64,000 nt of DNA, from assembly GCA_005406025.1 (NCBI GenBank), contig BGZK01000157.1:558001-622000 (forward strand). The letters are read 5' to 3'. This document shows positions 11,783-23,273 of this stretch, piece after piece; position 1 is the stretch's first letter, and each line of letters starts with the position of its first letter. The position numbers were made by a program, and so were the translations under genes. The notes under the pieces are model-generated. The model was given only the letters and a program-made list of their open reading frames with translations. It ran no database searches and was not told where the DNA came from. Origin of the DNA: Eumeta japonica (Eukaryota > Arthropoda > Insecta > Lepidoptera > Psychidae).

Positions 11783-13185
11783 TAAGTAATATAAATTAGT
11801 TAGCAAGTACTTTGTATTCATATCAAATATTATATTTATGCTTCGAAAACCAAACACATGAACTGATACAATACTGAACTTAATATCACCATACTAAAGT
11901 TCATCAGATAACGTATGAGGAAGGTTTTTTAACTTCCCGCTAAGAAAATTGAAAATTTTCTAAAATTTTCGGGAAGTTATTGGTTTCACCCCATTTTGCA
12001 AAAATCGAGTTCTCATCAGATCTCGACGTCCTGAGGGTCTAGGAAGCTTCCCTGATTATCCCTGAGATTATGTCCGTATGCTGTGTGGATGTGTGTGTGT
12101 GTGAATGTGTGAATGGATGTACGTAAACCTCTTATAACTTTTAAACGGCTTGACCGAATCGAGACTACTAAACGGCGTTCTAAAGAGTTTCACCAAACTT
12201 AGATTTCTTGTAATTTTGAGTCGATTTGGACGGGTAGATTTTGAGAAATTTTCAAAATACTAAGAATACAATTTTTTTACAAGTGGTTTTTTCAAAATAA
12301 CTTTAAAATGGCTTGACCCATCAATTGCGAGAAATCTTTGTTGAAAGAAATCGAAATAAACCGTTTTTTTACTCAAAAAATCGCGTCAAATCCCGTATAT
12401 TTTCGCGTAATTTGAACTCGAAAATAGCGGGAAGTATCAGGGTTGGCCTACAGGGTTAACCTGTTTTTTTTTAATTTCGAAACCTAGATTATAAAGTTAC
12501 CTTCCTATACAAATATCTTTTGTGAGTGTTTTAGTCACTAAACTCACCTTAAATGGTTGGATCGATATTGATGACATTATTTGTGAGTTTTAGTAGGCCT
12601 CTAAATGGTTTAGATTAACAATGGGAACTAGTAGATTGTGCTGCGATTGGATTCTACGATTCAATTTCGATTATTATTTCAATATTAAAAAATATATATA
12701 TTTCGAATATCAGGACATATAACCCCAATATTTTTAAAATAAGTAGACGGACGGTTAGTCTTCAGGGATATTCATGAATAATGAATAATTATGAGAATAA
12801 ATAATATTTATTGTGTTTGTAACCGATAGACTTATGTAGGATAAGCGGTACCGACGTCTAATTCAGTGGTATTTGACGTGCGTGTCAACACATGCGATAG
12901 TTACTTATGTAGTAGCTCTGCGTTGTTGTGATATTTATACTTCTGTTCCCTGTTTTTCAATGGACATGGAATAGAATATTTTGCAATGGCCTTCGAAAAA
13001 TTGCATTAATACTTTTAATTTTCTTTGGGCAATAGAAAATCACTTACTGACCAAATGAAAAAATTGAAATATTGAACTTAATGTCAAATGTTACTTAGTA
13101 TAACACTTTTTCCAAAAGGATTTTGTCACATTCAATAATAACAATCAAACCAATGTTCAGGCAGGGTATTATAACATATGATATA
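11783..13185 (+). repeat. AT-rich block A, right part
   Basis: Continues the block broken by the Helitron and leads directly into mariner A. Colinear copies are at 42281-43204, 53865-55277 and, inverted, 58277-59117. No coding frame is evident. Bases 11931-12462 are a separate insertion. Confidence 0.8.
11931..12462. mobile_element. MITE-like non-coding element (532 bp)
   Basis: The element is present here and at 54014-54559 but absent from the same point in copies B (about 42430-42445) and D (about 58960), where the flanking T-run and AATTT...GAAACC are contiguous. An 11 bp inverted repeat, ACTTCCCGCTA at 11932-11942 and TAGCGGGAAGT at 12425-12435, marks the body. About 27 bp lie outside it on the right, ending in GGGTTAACC. 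No protein is encoded. The superfamily is not determined. Confidence 0.75.
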
Positions 13186-14356
13186 AGGTCGGGAAAAGGT
13201 TTTTTCCGATTCTATATACAAATTTAAAATATTTTTTTTACATATTTTATTTTCGTCTATTTGTAATGCATATACGGTTTATTAATCAACAACTCGTGAC
13301 CTTTGAGTAGGTAGTGACATAATCCCATTGCTCTAGAAATTTTGAGACTTCCCATCAAAAAACTGCGACAAGTAGTTTTGACTGTACTCTCTTAATGTTA
13401 ACCTAACACTATATAGAGAATTATAAAGAAACGGAAACTGGTGAAAATCTGAGGGTGCAAAGTCCAGGCTACACGGTCAATGTATTAACACTTCCCAACT
13501 AAACTCTCTCAGTATTTTCTAAGTGGCTAAAAATGTGTGTGGTCTGGTGTTGTCATGGTGAAAAACCACACCTTTCGCCACAATGAGCCGTTGGCAGTAA
13601 AGATCTGAATTCATGGCTTTGTCCGGCGGTAAAAGCTCATAATGAATAATGCCTTCCAATTCCACTACACAGATAGCGTCAACTTATTGCGAGTTAATTC
13701 AGGTTTAACTAAAGTCTTTGGAGATTGCTTCCTTTTTGATCTTGATCTTTTTCGCACGTTCTTGTCATACGTAATTATTTTTCATCACTAGTGATCAATC
13801 TTATCTAAAACGGTTCGGTTTCATTGAGTTTGTGTGGGACCGAAGTGTCGAGCTTTTTTTGTACATTATTTTCTTATCAAATGGGTCAAAATCGCTTTTT
13901 GGTCAGTTTCCAGCTCCTCAGCTATGTCTCGTAAAGTAATAAGCCGATGTTATTCTACTTTTTTGAAAATGGCATCGGCTTTATCCGTAACAGGTCGACC
14001 ACAGCGAGGTTCATCTTTGACATGAAAGTTAGCTTGAACCAGTTCTGTGCTACCGTCACCGACATTACATTACATCCTTAAACGCAATACATTGTTTGCG
14101 GCTTGTGTCACATTTTTCCCTTACTTGTAATAAAACTTCAAAATGTATCAAATTTCCACGTTATATTCACTTATTTTGGTGGACAGAAAAATAAAAGATA
14201 AATGCTGGGACACCGTTTTTACTTTTTATTTTACTTTTTTTAAAATGTCATCTTATTAATGGTATCAAAACTAGTCTCATACGAACAACACAACCAAAGA
14301 AATTTTATTGAGACTTTTTCCATATAAAATACAATAAAACTTTTTCCCCTACCAAA
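13186..14356 (-). mobile_element. mariner relic A
   Basis: TA dinucleotides flank imperfect terminal repeats: AGGTCGGGAAAAGGTTTTTT at the low end, TTTGGTAGGGGAAAAAGTTT at the other (minus strand). The minus strand encodes a mariner transposase in fragments. The helix-turn-helix part is near 13810-14080 (GRPVTDKADAI, then QHRLITLRDIA). The catalytic region near 13450-13620 resembles FHHDNTRPHTF in copy D. Stops and deletions make it dead. Copies B, C and D lie at 43205-44338, 55278-56317 and 57247-58276. Confidence 0.85.
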
Positions 14357-14764
14357 TATCAACAAATAATCGTCATTATTCCGTTTACATTTTTAAATCA
14401 AATTTCAATACTTTTATGATACACAATATCATTTAGTATATAATACGCCTTCATAGCCACTTCGCTATGAACGAAGCACTGGCACCAATATAATTCACAG
14501 AGCATCTACTTTTAATACAGATCTGGATTCGATTGCAGTCGTCCTGTCTTTATGCGGAGTTGAATAGATTGTAGTTCTTATTTAATTATACGGAACGTTA
14601 ATGGTTATTCCTTGAAATGGGAGATGATTCATGGTAGTAGCATATACAACGAAATGACAATGAAAACTATCACATCTGAATAGGCTTTCCAAGTTAAGCA
14701 GTAACAGTCTACCAACTCACAACATGTAGTGGAAGAAGTAAAATGCAAAATTTCGTGCAATTTG

Positions 14765-15175
14765 CAGCGAAATTATAGAACAATTTAAAATGACTGACTG
14801 CCGCTGAAGGACATACAAGTGTTTTTGCCTCGCTGTTCAAATATTATTATTAATTTTACATAATTAGTCTTTATTGTTAGCAAAATAGTGAAATAAGATT
14901 AATTAATACATAAAGAGCATACATTGCAACTATTTCTCACTACACATTACATAGTACAAAAGTGCTGCGCGAGAGCATATAGGCGGCCGCGACGCCATTT
15001 ATTGTGTTTGGTTTGTTAACTTTGTAAATCGTAGTTGTGCTCAGACGCACGTCGTCGATGTCAAGGAAATCCCTGTGAGATCGCTCCATTTATACCTACA
15101 TTGCGTGAATATAACAACAAGACAAACTACTTCAAAGCATTCAATAAACACTAACAACTAAGTGTTTAGATTCTA
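14765..15175 (-). repeat. TATA-bearing repeat, inverted copy of 31.47-31.83 kb
   Basis: On the minus strand this matches 31465-31830 (+) over about 370 bp, both starting near ACTTAGTTGTTAGTG. Both contain GGTATAAATGG and an overlapping 49-codon open frame (here 15089-14940) whose first 19 codons give the same residues in the two copies (MERSHRDFLDIDDVRLSTT). A shorter piece recurs at 57115-57225. The TATA-like box overlaps the ATG, so the frame may never be translated; a solo LTR or promoter fragment is as likely. Confidence 0.6.
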
Positions 15176-15189
15176 TTACCAGTGTAACA

Positions 15190-15226
15190 ATTACTATTTT
15201 ATTTTATAATAAAATAAAATAGTAAT
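15190..15226. repeat. AT-rich palindrome
   Basis: Arms ATTACTATTTTATTTTAT (15190-15207) and its reverse complement (15209-15226) are separated by a single base. It could extrude as a cruciform; no function is evident. Confidence 0.8.
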
Positions 15227-16281
15227 ATAAGAATAGTGTTACTAATCAGTTTAAAGAAGTTTCGTTACATGATAGTATGACTACTTATTAACTAGTCAGT
15301 GTTCTGGTGTTTATTAATAGTATTAAAAGAATTATGTTTTCATTCAATTCCTGGTGGCTTAATTATACAGAAATGTATATCCTATAGTGTTAATAATCCT
15401 AGCATAAAAGTTACCTAACTAATTAGTTTTATTATAATGATTGTATTGTACTATGAATGAATTCGCAAATATTCTATCAGATAACAATACCTAATTATTG
15501 ACTTCCTAACCCTCTGGTGACATAACAGTATTTATGAGTATTATTACCAGTTAATGCACAAGGTTTAATTGGCTTTTTTAAATTATTTTCCCGTGATTTT
15601 CAGTAATAGTAATTTAAAATTATACTAATATTCAGTTTAAGGTATTTGTATCACATAATAATGTACGTAGCTTTATCCCATTCTGTGTTTGTTAACAATA
15701 GTATTCTAAAGATTATTGTTCAGCGTGGATTTTTAGGCAGGCTGGGATTTAAATGAGGAAAATACACAACACACACAAAGTCACTTTTGCACTGTGAGGC
15801 AAACGGCGGGCGGAGGGCGGACCAGAACTTTGTTTCAGAACTCGGAGTAGAGACAGTGTTTCTTTGTCGGCGGCTGTAGGCGGACTGACAGTTGCGTTTT
15901 TTTTTTTTTTTTTTGGTTCCCTCTAGCGACGAGGAGGAGGTAAAAAATGTCTATTAACCTGCACACCCTCGCGCCCGTACGCGTGGGTAGTGTGGGACTG
16001 AAACCCACTAAAAAATTCCCCTGACAAAACGTAATTGGATCGGCGATGCTGTTAGCTGGTATTCTATTCAGCTTCACCGTATGCGGCCGGGCAACACGCG
16101 GGGGTGTTGGCGGCGCGTGACTTGCCTTGTGGGGACTTAGGAGATCCCCTTGACACTGGCAGTCACTGGAACACCAGCACGGGTTGGGTCCATTTTTTAT
16201 CCAGACCGAGAGTGGTCCGGAGCGCGGGAGATGACCTATAAAACCAGGTCTAATTTAGAGCTAATACAAACTAATGACTAT

Positions 16282-19192
16282 TTAATTGTCGTTTTGTTTG
16301 TTTAGTTCTCTGAGCCTTTCGACTTCGGCTGTGAAATCGTCAGGCGGGTCGGTGATGATATTCCGTGGCCTACGGATGAAATGATAGGGGGGAGGCGCCT
16401 CGTAAGCGACTGCTGTAGAAAGTAGCGGATTCGGGTGCGATTCCGCGGTAGCGAAAAAACGTTCGGAGGCGTCTTTCATATATTTACGGATAGACGGTAA
16501 ATCTAAGTCCCTGTGAAGGACTGAATTTTTGACGCACCTGTGTGCATTGGTGGCGGTTCTGCAGAATTTGTTCTGTAGGACTTGCAGTTTTAAGCCTTTA
16601 GGGCGGCGTGAGCAAAGACGGAGACGCGTATGTCAGCACCGTCCTTATACACATTAAGTAGAGGGTACGCTTATTGCGTAATGAAAGTTTGCTATTTCTA
16701 CCGAGCATGCCCTTAAGGCGTGACTGGTAGAAAATTGCTGTTTTCTAACGCGCTTGATGTGGTCTCGGAAATGGAGATTTCTATCAAGCGTGATGCCTAG
16801 ATACTTGTAGGTGTGTTGCCACGGAATAGGTTCATTGTTAATGCAAAGGGGAAGGGTACCTTGGGCGACCGCCACTGGACTCCTACCTTTTCTGTATATG
16901 AATGATATTGCTGCAGATTTCTCGGCATTTACCTCGATCCTCCATGTTTGAAACCATCGAGCCAGCTCCTCGATGGCCTTCTGGAGGTGAGGGCAAATGT
17001 TCCGTTCCGTCTGACCGCGTAGGTACAGGGCGGTATCATCTGCGAACAATGCGAGCTGGACGCCTGACGACGAACGCGGTATATCGTTAGTGTACACGGA
17101 GTACAGAAGGGGAGAGAGCGCGGAGCCTTGAGGTACTCCCGCTTTTATCGTTCTTCTGGACGAGTGTGTGTTTTCGTGTCTGAACACGAAGTGTCTATCA
17201 CTTAGAAAGTTGTGTAAGATGAGTATAAGACGATCTGGGACTTTTAGGAGATAAAGTTTATGAATAAGGCCTGCGTGCCATACTCTGTCAAAGGCCTTTG
17301 CTACATCGAAAAAGACCGCTACGGTCCTTTTCTTTGTTTTAAAACCCTCCGTGATGTATTCGACTAGACGGAGGGCTTGTTGGGGACAAGAGTGATTCGG
17401 TCTGAATCCGAATTGTTCATTAATAATTAGGCCTTTGCCGAATAGGTACTCGCTTAAACGAGTCTTAAGGATTTTTTCATACACTTTGCCTAGACCACTC
17501 AGCAAGCTGATAGGTCTATAGCTGGCTGGGAGATTGCGGGGTTTCCCAGGCTTTGGGATACCGATTACCTCGGCTTCCTTCCAGACGGGAGGGAAGTAAC
17601 TATTCTTAAGGCACGCGTTGAATATTGTAACCAGAAGTGATAAGAGGGTTAATGGAAAGCATTTGATAGCTTTGTTACTGATGCCATCAAGGCCCGGTGC
17701 CTTTCTGGCTTTTAAGCCCTTGACGAGTTTTTGAACTTCGTCCAGGGAGACTGGGGGGAAGGTCGTCTAGTGGATCGAGGGAGGTTTTTTGACGGACCTC
17801 CTCTTCGATGAGTGAAATGTGTTGGGTGTCGTGTGGTGGAAGAGTGTGAGAACATTGTAGTTCTATACTGTCCGCGATGCACTCCGCTTTTTCTTGATCG
17901 TCGACCGCGAGGGAGCTATCAGGTTTTTTTAACGGCGGAGTGGGGAGATACCCTTCTGACTTTAAAGCCTTGGTTACTTTCCAAAAGGCTTTATGTGTGG
18001 GGGAAATGTCTTCCATGAGGTTGCTCCATTCCTCATTTTTGACTTCGATCATGCGTGCTCTCACACGACGTTGGAGAGCACGTGCTCGGGACCTATTCTC
18101 TCTAGAGGGGTAAGCGTACGCGAGACGCAGAGCAGCGTTCTTGGCTCTCAACAGTTCAAGGGCGTCCGCGGGCAGTTTCCGGCGGTCGACAGACGCCGGA
18201 ACCTCCCGCGAGCATTTCTTGACCACCGTCCTGATGTGGTTGGTGAGAGCCCCTATAGATGAGTCGATTTCGTCGGTCGTTTCAATGACGTCTGGGATAT
18301 TATTAAGTGCGGGAGTATCGACTTCCTCAAGCGCGGTCGATACTCTTTTCCAGTCTGTGATTTTTATCATAGGCTTAGGCCACCCACCGGCGGGAGGTCC
18401 TAACCTTAAGAGAACGGGACGGTGGTCTGAGACGAGTCGATAAATCGGCTCGATACAGTCCACGTTGAGTGCAATTTCTTTTGTAATAGCGATATCTATT
18501 GTGGAGGGCCGCGATACTAAGTCGTCTGGATAGTGCGTCGGAGTGAGAGGCGCGACGATATCGAATTTTAATTTTCTCGATAGTTTAGCTAATTTGTTAC
18601 CACCAGGATTGGAGACTGCACATCCCCAATTGGTGTGTTTGCAGTTAAAGTCGCCGAAGAGGATAACGGCATCCCCTAAGGCGAGGAGGGCTTCAATGTC
18701 GCTCCGGAGCAACTTTTTAGAGGGTGATAAATAGATCGAGACAATGACGAGTGTTCTATGCCCCGTCATTGCAAGTCTACAACCTGTGGCCTCTATATTA
18801 GAAAGAGTTGGTAAGTCGATCGGGCAGCATTGCAACGATCGCTTATAATAAATTGCAGTACCGCCTAATGGAGCGTCCGTCCTGTCCGTACGTAACTGTA
18901 CATATCCTGCTAGTGTGCAGGATTTAGGGCTATTTGGTTTCAGGAGATTTTACTGTACCAAAACTATATCGATTCCGTACTCCTTTGTACACTGATCTAA
19001 TTCCACCATATTGTTAGTTAGTCCGCGCGCGTTGAAGGAGAGGAGAGTTATATTCTTAGGCTTGAGGCGTCCAGCTAGGGGGGGGATAGAGCACCCGGGT
19101 GCGTTGGTCATGGGGCCTATATAGACTCTAGTCTGACCACCAGATGGTGGTATTTGACAAGAATGTATAATTTTTCTTGCCCATTTCTGCAT
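16282..19192 (-). pseudogene. Jockey-like ORF2: endonuclease plus reverse transcriptase, frameshifted
   Basis: The enzyme nicks the target and copies element RNA at the nick. An apurinic-type endonuclease begins near 19192 (LLSFNARGL), continues after a break from 18835 with GDFNCKHTNWG and VSDHRPVL, and is followed by the linker. A frameshift near 17760 separates it from the reverse transcriptase (17505-16654), which shows VFFDVAKAFDRVWHAGL, GVPQGSALSPLLYSVYTND and the FADD catalytic box. A second frameshift near 16660 precedes the C-terminal tail that ends at 16282. At least three breaks make this copy inactive. Confidence 0.85.
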
Positions 19193-20178
19193 GACCGGAG
19201 GTCCCTAGCAAACTCAGAGATTTCCGAGCTTTTGATGGTGTTTAAGACGGACATCACCGTTTGGATGTCGTCTGCAAATGTACTTTTTCCGTTTGTGTGT
19301 TGACGTGCGGGAGCTGGCTCGGGTGGACTCCGGCGGTTTGTCTCCCGTGACGGTTCCGGTTCAGCCCTGGGGAGCTGTTTTTTAATCCACGGATTGGAGG
19401 AGGGCATAGGCGCGGGGGCAAACCTGTCGTCTATGGTATTGCTTGATTTTTTCGCGCCTAGGGCGGGGAAATTTAATGCGTCCTTAGTAGGCGGTGCTTT
19501 TTTATTATTGGGCAGTTTTTTGTCCGTTCTGTTCGTTGGTTTTGATACTACTTTGGGTGCTTTCGGGCATCCTCCGTAGTTTGCAGTGTGTTCCTGCCCG
19601 CAGTTTACGCAGGCAGGTTTATCGCCTAATTCTTTAGATCGCGAACATTCGCTGGTCCAGTGGGGGAACAAACATTTGACACAGCGCGGCTGCACATGGC
19701 AGTTCGCGCTTGCGTGTCCGTACCGCTGGCAGTGGTAGCACTGGCTCGGTACTCCTCTCTTGTGTGGAGCCTCCACGCGGATGCCGGAGAGGCCACATAC
19801 TTTCGAGAGGTTTCGAGAGATCGCTCTGGCTTCGTCAGTCTTGGGTAAGACTGCTAAAACCAGTCCTGTGCTAAACCCGTCTCTGCGGGTTATGCGGTAT
19901 ACCGCGACGACCGGAAAGCCTTGGTTGACAAGGTCGGATTTTATATCATCCGTACAGATGTCCTCGGGGACACCACGGATGACCACTTTCAACTTACGCT
20001 CTTCCTCAAGAGCGTAAGTGTGGAATTGAACTTTATTTTCAATCAGATATTTGTTGAGACTGCGAAATGTCTCAACGTCTGGGACTGTTATTTTAATTTT
20101 ATCCTCAGCGACTCTCATCGCTTTGGAGTAGTTGATGCGCAGACGCGTGCAATCTGCGGAAATTTTTCGCAGAAAATT
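19117..20178 (-). pseudogene. Jockey-like ORF1 (gag-like nucleic-acid-binding protein), N-terminally truncated
   Basis: An open frame of about 350 codons has no in-frame ATG at its start, because the element is truncated there. The middle holds zinc knuckles: CYHCQRYGHASANC, CVKCLFPHWTSEC and CVNCGQEHTANYGGC, the arrangement of Jockey-type gag proteins that coat the element RNA. The C-terminal third is rich in Pro, Ser and Arg. The frame overlaps the start of ORF2 by about 75 bases. A 12 bp inverted repeat (ACTTACGCTCTT with a 4 nt loop, about 19994-20021) lies inside it. Confidence 0.85.
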
Positions 20179-20289
20179 CAAACCAAAAATACGTATTTAA
20201 AATACATATATCTACATATTTTTCACTTGATGCAAATTTTCAGTGTTCATTTCGAAGAATTAATGCAGTTCATCTGCGGTCCTTTTTAA

Positions 20290-21150
20290 TCCTCTTTCGC
20301 TCTGTGCTAATGTTGTCTTCTTTTATTAATTTTTCCTGGTTCCTGACGTGTAATAGTCCATGTCTTATTTGAGCGAGTCTCCAGTACGTAACTTTATGTT
20401 CTAGTAGATATGGACTAACCTGGTTATGTGGTCATTTCCATTTTCTTGACCAAATGTGGCGAAGTCTATTCTAATCTTTTTAGCTCAACTATTTAATTTA
20501 TATGATGCGTTATTGCCCTGAAAAGACAGTGACCGTCACCTTTTATTTGATGACATGTACTCTTCCTACTTGATAGTGAAATTTGTAACAGCTCTTAGAT
20601 AATGAAATTTACGAGAGTAACAAATTTGTAATAATTTATTTATGTAATAGTACATTAAGTAGCTGTGCAGTACAAGCTCATCTCTCGCTCAAAAAATATA
20701 TGTCAATAAGTGGTTTTAAATTCGATGAAATCAATAACATATTTTTGTGAAATTATTAGTGTTAAATTTCATTTTTCCATCCAGCACCAGATCGTGACCT
20801 AGTGAGAATGCGACCATATTGAGAAAATTTGGAACAAAAAATAATGTTTGAAATTGGTTTACAATAATTAGCGAATGTATCGCTTAACATAAAAGAATAT
20901 ACAGTCGACTTGAGAATCTCTTCCTTTTTCGAGGCTAGTTAAAAATAATGCTCATTTTTAATACACATTAAAAAAAAAACACATTCACAGCATACGGTGC
21001 AATGTATAATTTTCCATATGAAAACACATGAAAGTAAGTGTATTGTAAAATGCACAAATCATAAATATTTTGTCTCTTATTCTTATCACTCATCACTTTC
21101 TATCCATACAGCAACTGAGGTGGTAATTATTTCCCCTTTTCTTTATCCAT
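20290..21150. other. Duplicated AT-rich intergenic stretch
   Basis: I see no gene or structured RNA. The sequence is matched at 59450-60270. Confidence 0.5.
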
Positions 21151-21153
21151 CTC

Positions 21154-22618
21154 TCTGCGCCCCCAACAAGCCCTACGCCTTGTTGAACATGTCTCGCAAG
21201 GCTTCAAACGGAAACGGAAAACTGTTGCTATTTTCCTAGATATAGCAAAGGCCTTTGATAAGGTATGGCACGCAGGACTCATATATAAATTATACCAGCT
21301 CGAGGTTCCCGATCGCCCCGTACTCTTAGTCCAAGCCTATCTCAAGAACAGATACTTTACCTTCCGCCACGAAAGTACATACTCCTCGAATAGACTCATC
21401 AGAGCTGGAGTTCCTCAAGGCTCAACCCTCTGCTGTACTCCTCATGCACCAACGATGTACCACGGTCACAAACAGACGTCCAACTAGCGCTCTTTGCGGA
21501 TGATACCGCCTTATATCTACGCGGAATAAACTTTAAAAACATTACACCTCCACTTCAGACAGCCATTGATGAGCTGACTCAATGGTTCCAAACCTGGAGA
21601 ATCGAGGTTAATTCGGAAAAATCAGCCGCGATCTATTTCGACTATAACAAAGTTAAGAAAGAAGCAGTAGTTCCGCATAATGCTCCCGATTTTCGCATGC
21701 TAAATGCAACCATTCCGTGGCAACACAGCTACGAATACTTAGGTATCACACTTGATAACCATCTACATTTCAAAGAACATATCAAACGTGTCAGGAAAAA
21801 CGCTCAATTTTACCTATATCGCCTAAACGGTATGATAGGCAAAAAGAGCAAAATGAGTTTACGAAACAAATGTATCCAATATAAAGTATGTATACGGTCG
21901 ATGATGACATACGCTGCACCAGTGTTTGCTTATGCCGACCCAAAGGCAATTAACGATCTCCAAATACTACACAACCGATTCTGCAGAATGGCTACTGGCG
22001 CACCCTGATACGTCAAAAATAGTACACTCCATGGAGATCTCCATCTTCCCACGTTCTTGAAACTATTCAAAGAACTATCTAAGAATTTTTTTGATATGGC
22101 AGTCAATCATCCCAATCAGCGACTAGTCTCAGCTGCCCCATACGAAACTCACCCCCCACCCATCATTTTATCCGTAGGCCACGGAATGTTCTCACAGATC
22201 CACCAGACGATTTTACTTAAGAAGTCGAAAGGCTCATCGAAATAAATGATAGGTTAGAAGAATAAATAACAGAACCTCCCAAAAAATTTGACCCTCAATG
22301 GTCCTAAAATGATGCGCTTCCCGCGCTTTCCGGCGCCCCAAACCGAGGGCCCAGTTTATACTGTAGCTCTCACATGACTCCTATGCGAGGAGCCTTAAAA
22401 GGCACCCATAGGATAGTCACGCGCCGCCGGCATCTCCATGTCGGTCTGGCCGCGTAAGTTGAAGCCAAAAGAGCTATACGCTATGGCAAGGCAAATATAA
22501 GCGTCAGGGGGTTTTTAGTCCGTGAGAGTCGGACACACCCGTATGGCCGGGCACGCGGACGACCCATAATGGGTTTTTTCCTCCTACCCCTCGCACGGGG
22601 AGAATTATAAAAAAAAAG
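21154..22618 (+). mobile_element. 5'-truncated Jockey-like fragment (duplication copy 1)
   Basis: Encodes the second half of a reverse transcriptase related to the 15.9-20.2 kb element: FLDIAKAFDKVWHAGL, RAGVPQGSTL, a frameshift near 21430, then LFADDTALYLRG and WRIEVNSEKSAAIYF. The open tail 21697-22008 (YLGITLDNHLHFKEHI; MMTYAAPVFAYADPKAI) ends at a TGA where copy 2 has TGG. A GC-richer 3' UTR and a short A-run end the element at 22618. Confidence 0.85.
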
Positions 22619-22794
22619 CATCTTTCTGCTTGTCGGTCTGTTAGAGCCTTGTATCTCACGAAACATTTAAAACTAAATATTAGTTGTCCCAAAATTTACC
22701 AAGCTTATGGCTTAATGTGATTAAACAGAACGAGCAGTATGCATTTTTGAACAACTTCTTGCTATAATATGAACAAAAAAAATTAAAGCGCAAA

Positions 22795-22843
22795 TTTACA
22801 ACACAAGCCGCGAAACAATTTTGTGACGTTTATGGGCCTGATT
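22795..22843 (+). mobile_element. mariner scrap, left of the R1-like insertion
   Basis: Encodes the mariner N-terminal stretch AAKQFCDVYG and is continued at 27292. The uninterrupted version is at 61893-62220. The last 13 bases (22831-22843) are one arm of the R1 target duplication. Confidence 0.7.
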
Positions 22844-23061
22844 TTTTTTTTTATTTAAATCAGCCCCCGTGGCATGGTGGCCACGGCCCTTATATACTAT
22901 TTCTCAGAGTCATGCATATTTTATCAGTCCTCTTTCCTTTCAGGGGATGGTAGGGATGGGTCAAAATATGTAACTCTATTCAATTCAATTTTATTTAGCA
23001 TTTGTCTTTTTATGTATGCTTTGTCCTTATTTTGTTTTGTATTTCCTTTGATATGTATTTT

Positions 23062-23092
<31 letters not shown>

Positions 23093-23273
23093 TTTTTTTT
23101 GTGATCCAATCTGATTGTATTTTACAATGTTAATTTTATATACTTCCTATATCTAATACATCGTTTCTTATTTCTATCTTATATTATATACAATATCTGT
23201 TTCCCTACCATCTAACTATCATCATTTCTACTTTTAATCTTTCTTTCCTTTTACTGCAGAATTCATATACTGT

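Larger units (their letters stand above)
14357..15896. other. Low-copy AT-rich stretch
   Basis: To about 14730 it remains colinear with the flank of mariner C (56318-56728). It then carries the 14765-15175 repeat and a palindrome at 15190-15226. The interval 15230-15780 has no recognisable content. Bases 15790-15896 are GC-richer (GGCGGGCGGAGGGCGG) and abut the poly(T) of the Jockey-like element. No gene is supported. Confidence 0.5.
15897..20178 (-). mobile_element. Jockey-like non-LTR retrotransposon, 5'-truncated
   Basis: Read on the minus strand it has a partial ORF1 (gag-like), an overlapping ORF2 (endonuclease and reverse transcriptase), a 3' UTR and a poly(A) tract seen as the T-run at 15897-15915. 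The right boundary near 20178 is where similarity to the 59345 copy of the flanking DNA begins. I see no clear target-site duplication, so the insertion may have been accompanied by rearrangement. The GC content is clearly higher than in the host DNA. Confidence 0.85.

Noticed and set aside
15897..20178. Target-site duplication for the Jockey-like element
   Set aside because: The bases next to the poly(T) (GACAGTTGCG) do not recur at the 20178 end.
17812..20289. Plus-strand frames over the Jockey-like element
   Set aside because: They are antisense to ORF1 and ORF2, whose motifs are clear on the minus strand.
23060..23095. T-run of about 28 bases, considered as an element boundary
   Set aside because: It lies inside the R1-like 3' UTR. 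The true end is at 22844, as shown by the target duplication.
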